A stretch of DNA of 11,272 nt from Geminicoccaceae bacterium (GTDB taxonomy: Bacteria; Pseudomonadota; Alphaproteobacteria; Geminicoccales; Geminicoccaceae). This document shows, piece after piece, positions 6,261-11,272 of this stretch. The stretch covers positions 1-11,272 of the forward strand of contig JAPJRA010000054.1 of assembly GCA_030824835.1 (NCBI GenBank), in the 5' to 3' direction. The position numbers and the translations under genes are program-made. Below the pieces are notes generated by a model that saw only the letters and a list, made by a program, of their open reading frames with translations, did no database searches and had not been told where the DNA came from. How positions within the stretch are numbered: position 1 is the first letter of the stretch; each line of letters opens with the position of its first letter.

Positions 6261-7244
6261 ATGGTCGAGCAGCTTTTGAACGGCTCCACGGCGTTTGTCG
6301 TAATCGTTGTGGTGCTGGCGCTGGTGCTGGTCGCCATGGGTGTGCGCTCGGTGCCCCAGGGCAGCCAGTATACGGTCGAGCGGTTCGGCCGCTACACGCG
6401 CACGCTGGAACCCGGGCTCAGCCTGATCATCCCGTTCGTCGATCGGATCGGGGCGCGGATGAACGTCATGGAGCAGGTGCTCGACGTGCCGGAACAGGAG
6501 GTGATTACCCGCGACAACGCGATGATCCGCGTCGACGGGGTGGTCTTCTACCAAGTCCTCGATTCCGCCAAGGCCGCGTACGAGGTCACCGGGCTCGACA
6601 ACGCGATCCTCAACCTGACCACGACCAACATCCGCACCGTAATGGGCTCGATGGACCTGGATGAGCTCCTGTCCAAGCGCGACGAGATCAATGTCCGCCT
6701 GCTGCAGGTTGTGGACGAGGCCACCACGCCGTGGGGGGTCAAGCTGACCCGGATCGAGATCAAGAACATCACGCCGCCCCTGGATCTCGTCGAATCGATG
6801 GGCAGGCAGATGAAGGCCGAGCGCGACAAGCGCGCGGCTGTGCTGCAGGCCGAAGGGCAGAAGGCGGCGGCCATTCTGAAGGCCGACGGCGAGAGGCAGG
6901 CGGCGATCATGGAGGCCGAGGGCCGCAAGGAGGCGGCTTTCCGTGATGCCGAGGCCCGTGAGCGGCTGGCTCAGGCCGAGGCCGTGGCCGCGACGATGCT
7001 CTCCAAGGCACTCGACGCCGGTAACCTGCAGGCTGCGAACTACTTCATCGCCCAGAAATACCTCGACGCGCTGAAAGCCTTCGCGACCAGCCCCAATCAG
7101 AAGACGCTGATCCTGCCGATGGATGCCACGGCAGCCCTAGGCTCGCTGGCCGGCGTGGCGGAGCTGGCCCGCGAGGCGTTCGGCCCTCGACCCGATGCCA
7201 CCGTCCCGGAGCGACCGAAGCCATGGGACCGGCCCGACACGTGA
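6261..7244 (+). CDS. qmcA: SPFH/Band 7 (stomatin-like) membrane protein QmcA
   Basis: A 327-residue membrane-anchored SPFH protein. One N-terminal hydrophobic anchor (about 10-28) is followed by VPQG and the Band 7 domain (about 30-185), with VERFGRYTRTLEPGLS, EQVLDVPEQEVITRDNA, TNIRTVMGSMDLDELLSKRD and WGVKLTRIEIK. These match what I remember of E. coli QmcA almost block for block. Residues 185-245 form a coiled coil of roughly 11-residue repeats (LQAEGQKAA, LKADGERQAA, MEAEGRKEAA). A conserved C-terminal part contains NYFIAQKYLDAL and SLAGVAEL. SPFH proteins form large oligomeric cages that organise membrane microdomains and influence proteases and partner proteins. The start is set at 6261 by GGGAG and by the length of relatives. 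The nfeD gene overlaps its end, as in the E. coli qmcA-ybbJ pair, which fits a joint function. Confidence 0.93.
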   Translation: MVEQLLNGSTAFVVIVVVLALVLVAMGVRSVPQGSQYTVERFGRYTRTLEPGLSLIIPFVDRIGARMNVMEQVLDVPEQEVITRDNAMIRVDGVVFYQVLDSAKAAYEVTGLDNAILNLTTTNIRTVMGSMDLDELLSKRDEINVRLLQVVDEATTPWGVKLTRIEIKNITPPLDLVESMGRQMKAERDKRAAVLQAEGQKAAAILKADGERQAAIMEAEGRKEAAFRDAEARERLAQAEAVAATMLSKALDAGNLQAANYFIAQKYLDALKAFATSPNQKTLILPMDATAALGSLAGVAELAREAFGPRPDATVPERPKPWDRPDT

Positions 7245-7693
7245 CCCTGACCTTCTGGCACTGGCTGGGGCTGAGCGGCCTGCTCCTGCTGCTCGAGATC
7301 CTGACACCCGGGTTCGTCTTCATCTGGCTGGCCGTCGCCGCCGGCCTCACCGGCACCATGCTCTGGCTTGTCCCGCAGCTGACGTGGCAGTTGCAGCTGC
7401 TGGTGTTCGCCGCTGCGGCACTGGCCAGCGTCGGTGCGTGGTTTGCGTGGTGGAAGCGCATCCCGCCGGCCGGGTCCGGATCGGGCTTGAACAACCGGGC
7501 GCTGGCCATGGTCGGCACCGAGGCGATCCTGGTGCAGGCCATCGGCCCTGGCCACGGCCGGGTCCGGCTGGCCGATTCGACGTGGCTTGCCAGCGGGCCC
7601 GATCTGCCGGCGGGGACGCGTGTGCGGATCGTCGGCGCCCGTGGTGCCGTACTGCTGGTAGCACCGGTGGAGACCGGGCCGGTTCGCGACTGA
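7241..7693 (+). CDS. NfeD-family membrane protein (YbbJ-like), partner of QmcA
   Basis: A short NfeD protein of about 150 residues without the protease domain found in long NfeD proteins. Three hydrophobic segments lie between residues 6 and 72 (beginning FWHWLGLSG, then LLEILTPGFVFIWLAVAAG). They are followed by a soluble beta-rich OB-fold domain (about 90-148) with GRVRLADSTW and PAGTRVRIVGARG. NfeD proteins are encoded beside stomatin-like genes and are thought to work with them in the membrane. GTG at 7241 is chosen because it makes a GTGA overlap with the qmcA stop and gives an N-terminus like that of relatives. ATG at 7223, overlapping qmcA by 22 bp, is an alternative with a weak, distant GGAG. 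The gene is followed by a 76-bp gap. Confidence 0.9.
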   Translation: MTLTFWHWLGLSGLLLLLEILTPGFVFIWLAVAAGLTGTMLWLVPQLTWQLQLLVFAAAALASVGAWFAWWKRIPPAGSGSGLNNRALAMVGTEAILVQAIGPGHGRVRLADSTWLASGPDLPAGTRVRIVGARGAVLLVAPVETGPVRD

Positions 7694-7707
7694 CCGGCAA
7701 GGCTCTG

Positions 7708-7759
7708 GCTAACCGGCGCACGATTCCCTATCTGTTTCTTCGAAGCTAACCGACGATTC
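7708..7759 (+). repeat. Imperfect direct repeat GCTAACCG...ACGATTC in the nfeD downstream gap
   Basis: The first copy is GCTAACCG (7708-7715), four bases, then ACGATTC (7720-7726). The second copy is GCTAACCG (7745-7752) directly followed by ACGATTC (7753-7759). The GCTAACCG units start 37 bases apart and the second copy ends 10 bases before the GTG at 7770. The gap between them is AT-richer (CTATCTGTTTCTT). This could be a tandem operator flanking a promoter, or a small duplication remnant. Confidence 0.4.
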
Positions 7760-7769
7760 GGGAACGCAG

Positions 7770-8153
7770 GTGTTCACGGCGCTGGCCGCCTTTGCCGAGG
7801 CCTTCGGCAATCCACTGGCACCTGCCCTGGTGCTGTGTCTGGCGCTGGCGCTGACCAACTCTTGGCATCTGCGTGCAGGCGCGGCTGTCCTGGGGTGCCT
7901 CTCGGCGCTGCCGGAGCTGGCTTTCGCCACTTCCGCTGCTGAGGTCTTCCTGGGCCTGCTGGGTGCCATGGTTGCCATGGCGCTCTATGCCGAGCTGATG
8001 CTGCATCTGGTGCTACCCTGTCTGCGCTTTGCTTGGCGCTGCGCGCTTGCCGCATGGGCGTTGGCGGAACTCGCTACCAGGGCCCTCCTGACGGGCACGG
8101 TGAAACCGACCATGCCCTCCTCGAGACCTCAACCGCCGGACGAGAATCAGTGA
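7770..8153 (+). CDS. Small unknown membrane protein, coupled to CNNM gene
   Basis: I do not recognise this 127-residue protein. It is very hydrophobic, with likely membrane segments at about 13-32, 38-60 and 60-108 (three or four helices). It ends in a short polar, proline-rich tail (SSRPQPPDENQ). Residues of possible interest are two Cys in the last helical region and an acidic residue in ALYAELMLH. The start is GTG at 7770 with a modest GGGA at 7760-7763. Support for its being a real gene is the membrane-like composition, the absence of a better frame, and the GTGA overlap of its stop with the start of the CNNM/CorC gene, which implies coupled translation. It could be an accessory subunit of that transporter-like protein, but this rests on context only. 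The direct repeat just upstream may control it. Confidence 0.6.
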   Translation: MFTALAAFAEAFGNPLAPALVLCLALALTNSWHLRAGAAVLGCLSALPELAFATSAAEVFLGLLGAMVAMALYAELMLHLVLPCLRFAWRCALAAWALAELATRALLTGTVKPTMPSSRPQPPDENQ

Positions 8154-9457
8154 CCATCTTGGTGGAGATCGTGTTCGTGCTGGGTCTGATGCTGGTCAAT
8201 GGCGCCCTGGCGATGTCCGAACTGGCGATGATGGCCTCACGCCGGGGTCGACTGGATCAGCTGGCCCGCCATGGGCAGCGAGGTGCGACGGCGGCGCTGC
8301 GGCTGCTGGATGATCCCACCGGTTTCCTATCCACGGTGCAGGTGGGCATCACCCTGGTGGGCATCCTGGCCGGTGCCTACAGCGGCGCGACGCTGGGCGG
8401 GCATCTGGGAGGTGCCCTGACGGCCGCCGGCCTGTCCCCAGCCACCGCCGACGCCGTCGCGATCGCGGGTGTGGTCGTCCTCGTCACCTACCTGTCGCTG
8501 ATCATCGGCGAGCTGGTACCCAAGCGGCTGGCCCTGACCGATCCCGAGCGCATCGCCTGCCGGGTCGCGGCGCCGATGGCGCTGGTGGCCCGATGGGGTG
8601 CGCCCATCGTCTGGATCCTGCGGACCTCGACCAACGCCGCCCTGCGCCTGCTGCGCGTGTCGGCCTCCCAAGCTTCCTCCATCACGGAGGAGGAAATCCG
8701 CGCCATGGTGGCGGAAGGCGCCAAGGCCGGCGTGGTGAAGCCGGCCGAGCATGAGATGATCGAGGCCGTCATGCACGTTGCCGACCGCTCCGTGCGATCG
8801 ATCATGACGCCGCGGATGGACGTCGTCGTCCTTCGCGTGGGCGATGGGCCGGAGGCGATTCGCCGCACGCTCGCCAATTGCGACCACACGCGCTTCCCGC
8901 TCTGCCGGGAAAACCTCGACGACGTCGTGGGCGTGATACATCTGCGGACGCTGGTCGACAGTCTGCTGAGTGGTGGCCCACTGGACCTGATGGCGCTGGC
9001 CCAGCCCCTGCTCTCGGTGTCCGATCGCACCCCGGTGATTCGCTTGATCGAGCTGTTCCGTCGTCACGCCAGCGGGCTCGCGATCGTGGTCGACGAGTAC
9101 GGTGTCGTCGAGGGCATCGTCACACCGGCGGATGTCCTGGGCGCGATCGCAGGCGGTATCGACGATGTGCCGTCGAGGGACCAGGCGGATGCCGTTCGCC
9201 GCAAGGACGGATCCTGGCTGGTCGACGGCAAGATGGCGATCCACCGCCTTGAGCGTCTGCTGGGTCGATCCGACCTGACCCGAACCGATGCCTATGCCAC
9301 TGTCGCCGGCTACATTCTCTGGGAAATGGGCCGCATGCCCGAAGTCGGCGACGGCTTCGTCCGCGACGGCGTGCGCTACGAGGTGGTGGATCTCGACGGC
9401 CGACGCATCGACAAGGTTCTCATCGAGCCCGTGACGGAGCCGGTCGGTACAAGTTGA
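8150..9457 (+). CDS. CNNM/CorC (hemolysin C) family membrane protein with CBS pair
   Basis: A 435-residue protein with three regions. The CNNM transmembrane domain (DUF21, about 1-175) has four hydrophobic segments and the conserved GELVPKRLAL (120-129). A pair of CBS domains (about 200-330) contains MTPRMD (219-224), HTRFPLC and VVDEYGVVEGIVTPADVLG (from 313). The C-terminal CorC/HlyC domain (about 345-430) contains VDGKM, TVAGYIL, GRMPEVGD and VDLDGRRIDKVLI. Members are linked to Mg2+ (sometimes Co2+) efflux or resistance; the old hemolysin name is not a reliable function. The CBS pair is expected to sense adenine nucleotides. GTG at 8150 is chosen for the GTGA overlap and because the hydrophobic N-terminus begins there; the frame extends to 8033 but through the upstream gene. 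The start has only a weak GGACGAG before it. Confidence 0.92.
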   Translation: MTILVEIVFVLGLMLVNGALAMSELAMMASRRGRLDQLARHGQRGATAALRLLDDPTGFLSTVQVGITLVGILAGAYSGATLGGHLGGALTAAGLSPATADAVAIAGVVVLVTYLSLIIGELVPKRLALTDPERIACRVAAPMALVARWGAPIVWILRTSTNAALRLLRVSASQASSITEEEIRAMVAEGAKAGVVKPAEHEMIEAVMHVADRSVRSIMTPRMDVVVLRVGDGPEAIRRTLANCDHTRFPLCRENLDDVVGVIHLRTLVDSLLSGGPLDLMALAQPLLSVSDRTPVIRLIELFRRHASGLAIVVDEYGVVEGIVTPADVLGAIAGGIDDVPSRDQADAVRRKDGSWLVDGKMAIHRLERLLGRSDLTRTDAYATVAGYILWEMGRMPEVGDGFVRDGVRYEVVDLDGRRIDKVLIEPVTEPVGTS

Positions 9458-9512
9458 CCCGCCTCCGCGCATCGTGTGATCTCAAGCTTCGGGACCGCCG
9501 GAGGCCGCATCG

Positions 9513-10034
9513 ATGTCGTTCCTCGTGCCGCAACGCAACGACGCGCTGCTCATCCGCCGCGCGCAAGGCGCCGATGCCGGCGCCATTGGCCGGGTGCAGG
9601 TGCAGAGTTGGCGCGAAGCCTATCAGGGGATCATCCCGCCCAGCTATCTTCAGCAGTTGAGCGTTGCCGCGCACGAGCGCCAATGGCGGCGCACGTTCGC
9701 AGACGGCGGCTGGGCATTCGTCGCCGAATGGGAGAATCGCATCGTCGGTTTCGGCAGCGGCGGCCTGTCGCGCGGCCGACATGACGTCAGCGGCGAGCTC
9801 TACCTGCTGTACGTGCTGCGCAGCTGCCATGGCCGCGGGATCGGGAGGGCGCTGTTCGATGCCTGCCATTACGAACTCGCCCGCTGCGGCCATCGTGGCA
9901 TGCTGGTGTGGGTACTGGCCGACAACTCCGCCTGCCGCTTCTACGAGCGGCTCGGAGGGGAGCCCGCCGGCGAGAGCATGTTGGCCCTCGCCGGCGTCAG
10001 GTTGCGTGAGCTTGCCTACCTATGGCGCGACTGA
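9513..10034 (+). CDS. GNAT-family N-acetyltransferase
   Basis: A cytosolic 173-residue protein with one GNAT fold. The N-terminal part (IRRAQGADAGAIGRVQVQSWREAY) is typical of the family. The core strand GELYLLYVL leads into the acetyl-CoA pyrophosphate loop CHGRGIGRAL (105-114), which fits Q/R-x2-G-x-G/A. It is followed by the second half with V-L-A-D-N-S and the FYERLGG block (about 141-147). The acceptor cannot be told; small-molecule amines or protein N-termini are both possible. GGAGG at 9500-9504, eight bases before the ATG, sets the start well. It lies 55 bp after the CNNM gene and ends 9 bp from the end of the autokinase gene on the other strand, so the two converge without an obvious terminator. 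Confidence 0.88.
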   Translation: MSFLVPQRNDALLIRRAQGADAGAIGRVQVQSWREAYQGIIPPSYLQQLSVAAHERQWRRTFADGGWAFVAEWENRIVGFGSGGLSRGRHDVSGELYLLYVLRSCHGRGIGRALFDACHYELARCGHRGMLVWVLADNSACRFYERLGGEPAGESMLALAGVRLRELAYLWRD

Positions 10035-10043
10035 TGCGACCGC

Positions 10044-11272
10044 TCAGTTCACGTAGTAGCGACGGCTCCGCGTATAGTACTGGCCAATATCGCCATAACG
10101 GTACTGGGCATGCTTGCGCAGATCGATCTGCGCCAACACGGCGCCCGCCGGCTCGATGCCGGCCTCGCGCAGCGAGCGCAGGCTGTCGCGCGCGGCGCTT
10201 TCGATGGTCTTGCCCCAGCGCACGATGAACACCACCCGATCGGCCAGACTGGCCGCCACCTTGGTGTCGTTGACGCTGGCCACCGGTGCCGAGTCGAGCA
10301 CGATCAGATCGTAGTTCTCCCGGCAGACCTGGAGCAGCTCGCGCATCTTGTCGCTCTCGAGCAGATCGGTCGGGGTCGTCGTGTGCGCCTTGACCGGCAG
10401 GAAGTGCAGCCCGGTCTCGAGATCGTTGTGGATCACTTCCTGCAGGGTGCGCTCGCCCGCCATGTACTCGACCAGCCCTGCCGAGACCTGCCAGCCGAGC
10501 TCGCGATGGACGCTCGGATGCCGCAGATCGAGGTCGATCAGCAGCACCCGCTTCTGCGAGCGGGCCACCAGCGACGCCAGGCTGACCGCGAACGTGGTCT
10601 TGCCTTCCTCGGGCAGCGACGAGGTCACCAGCAGCACCCGGGGCGGGTTCTGCGGGTTCGAAAGTCGCAATGCCGTCAGGACACCACGGATCGCCTCGGC
10701 ATAGGAGGAAAGAGGCTTCTCGCGCAGATACTGGTGCGGCCGCTGCTTGCGACGCAGGCGATCGACGCGCGGCACCAGGCCCAGCGTCGTCAGGCCCAGC
10801 GCCGACTCGACCTCACGGGCGCTGCGCAGGCCACGATCCAGACGCTCGAGCAGAACCGCCATCAGCGAGCCCAGCAGGAACGAGACGGTGAAGCCGGCTG
10901 CGGCGAACAATTTGGGGCCTGGAGAACTCGGTGACACCGGCGGCGAGGCCTTGGCGACCACACGAGCATCGGCCTCCACGATACCCTGCTGGTCCTGGGT
11001 CTCGTTGAAACGGGCCAGCAGCTGCTCGTAGAGAGTGCGATTGGCCAGCGCCACCCGATCCAGCTCCTGCAACTGGACATCGGCGACACGATCTTGCGCG
11101 CTACGGTCCTTCAACTTGTCGAGAGCGGACTGGATGGAGCCGACCTGCACAGACGCGACCTTGACATCGTTCTCCAGCGTATGCGTGACCCGGCTGACCT
11201 CGTCGCGAATCCCGGCCGCGACCTTGGCCTTCTCGTCCTTGAGCTGGACGATCAGCGGATGCCGGTCACCGT
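10044..11272 (-). CDS. Polysaccharide co-polymerase / tyrosine autokinase (Wzc/GumC-like), 5' end outside window
   Basis: The C-terminal 408 or so residues of a BY-kinase of the exopolysaccharide chain-length type. The frame is open to the right edge, so the N-terminal Wzz domain and start are missing. Visible in order are a periplasmic coiled-coil region beginning at RHPLIVQLKDEKA, a Pro-rich segment (SPPVSPSSPGP), a membrane helix (about 10848-10910), and a cytosolic ATPase. The ATPase has Walker A SSLPEEGKTT (10593-10622), Walker A' LLIDLDLR (10521-10544) and Walker B DLIVLD (10293-10310). A C-terminal tail carries six Tyr (10053-10103), the expected autophosphorylation cluster. The family motif E-x2-R-x2-R appears here as EAIRGVL, so its last Arg is replaced. 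Such proteins control polymerisation and export of capsule or exopolysaccharide. A GTG at 11150 is not a real start because the family homology continues upstream of it. Confidence 0.92.
   Translation of the reverse strand, partial: GDRHPLIVQLKDEKAKVAAGIRDEVSRVTHTLENDVKVASVQVGSIQSALDKLKDRSAQDRVADVQLQELDRVALANRTLYEQLLARFNETQDQQGIVEADARVVAKASPPVSPSSPGPKLFAAAGFTVSFLLGSLMAVLLERLDRGLRSAREVESALGLTTLGLVPRVDRLRRKQRPHQYLREKPLSSYAEAIRGVLTALRLSNPQNPPRVLLVTSSLPEEGKTTFAVSLASLVARSQKRVLLIDLDLRHPSVHRELGWQVSAGLVEYMAGERTLQEVIHNDLETGLHFLPVKAHTTTPTDLLESDKMRELLQVCRENYDLIVLDSAPVASVNDTKVAASLADRVVFIVRWGKTIESAARDSLRSLREAGIEPAGAVLAQIDLRKHAQYRYGDIGQYYTRSRRYYVN

Noticed and set aside
6099..6554. N-terminal extension of dedA into the qmcA gene
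   Set aside because: The extension is antisense to qmcA, and the TTG at 6098 has a strong SD.
6810..6995. Repeated GCCGAGG-like units in qmcA
   Set aside because: They encode the roughly 11-residue coiled-coil repeats of the SPFH protein, so they reflect protein structure, not a DNA repeat element.
7664..7685. ACCGG...CCGGT inverted repeat near the end of nfeD as a terminator
   Set aside because: It lies within coding sequence, the stem is short and no T-rich tail follows.
8033..8149. N-terminal extension of the CNNM protein
   Set aside because: It overlaps the upstream small gene in another frame; the hydrophobic start and GTGA overlap favour 8150.
8327..9472. A 381-residue minus-strand open frame opposite the CNNM gene
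   Set aside because: Composition is His/Asp/Gly/Gln rich without domain blocks; it mirrors a well-supported gene.
10110..10934. A 274-residue plus-strand open frame opposite the tyrosine autokinase
   Set aside because: The opposite strand has intact Walker motifs and a Tyr tail; this frame shows no motif.

Overview
The window is a gene-dense, high-GC stretch of bacterial chromosome. It holds 14 protein-coding genes, with short gaps and several stop/start overlaps. I see no tRNA, rRNA, CRISPR array, insertion sequence or phage gene. The types of phosphatidylserine synthase and short phosphatidylserine decarboxylase, the class III cyclase, and the exopolysaccharide tyrosine autokinase together suggest an alphaproteobacterium, perhaps Rhodospirillales-like. 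That placement is an inference from remembered family resemblance, not a search.

Left part (1-5048, + strand). A class III adenylate cyclase with an unrecognised N-terminal half is coupled by an ATGA overlap to a small FkbM-type methyltransferase. Next come psd and pssA, the two enzymes of phosphatidylethanolamine synthesis in reverse order and overlapping by one base. They are followed by a second CDP-alcohol phosphatidyltransferase of the YnjF type. A tandem-domain universal stress protein with its own candidate promoter ends this run. The lipid genes form a module: PssA makes phosphatidylserine, Psd decarboxylates it, and the YnjF-like enzyme probably makes another phospholipid whose head group is unknown.

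Middle part (5038-6098, - strand). dedA (YqaA-like) and dsbB form a two-gene unit that converges on the stress protein gene with an 11-bp overlap at the 3' ends. dedA starts at a TTG with a strong Shine-Dalgarno sequence.

Right-middle part (6099-10034, + strand). A 162-bp divergent intergenic region with two sets of dyad symmetry precedes qmcA-nfeD, a stomatin/NfeD membrane pair. A further gap with a direct repeat precedes a small unknown membrane protein, which is GTGA-coupled to a CNNM/CorC-type transporter-like protein. A GNAT acetyltransferase follows.

Right edge (10044-11272, - strand). This is the C-terminal part of a Wzc/GumC-like polysaccharide co-polymerase and tyrosine autokinase, whose 5' end lies beyond the window. 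It probably marks the edge of an exopolysaccharide locus.

Most genes are envelope housekeeping, and I did not find a clearly new multi-gene system. The least explained items are the TAACCG motif shared by two intergenic regions, the three-gene phospholipid cluster with an enzyme of unknown substrate, the cyclase-methyltransferase coupling, and the small membrane protein coupled to the CNNM gene.
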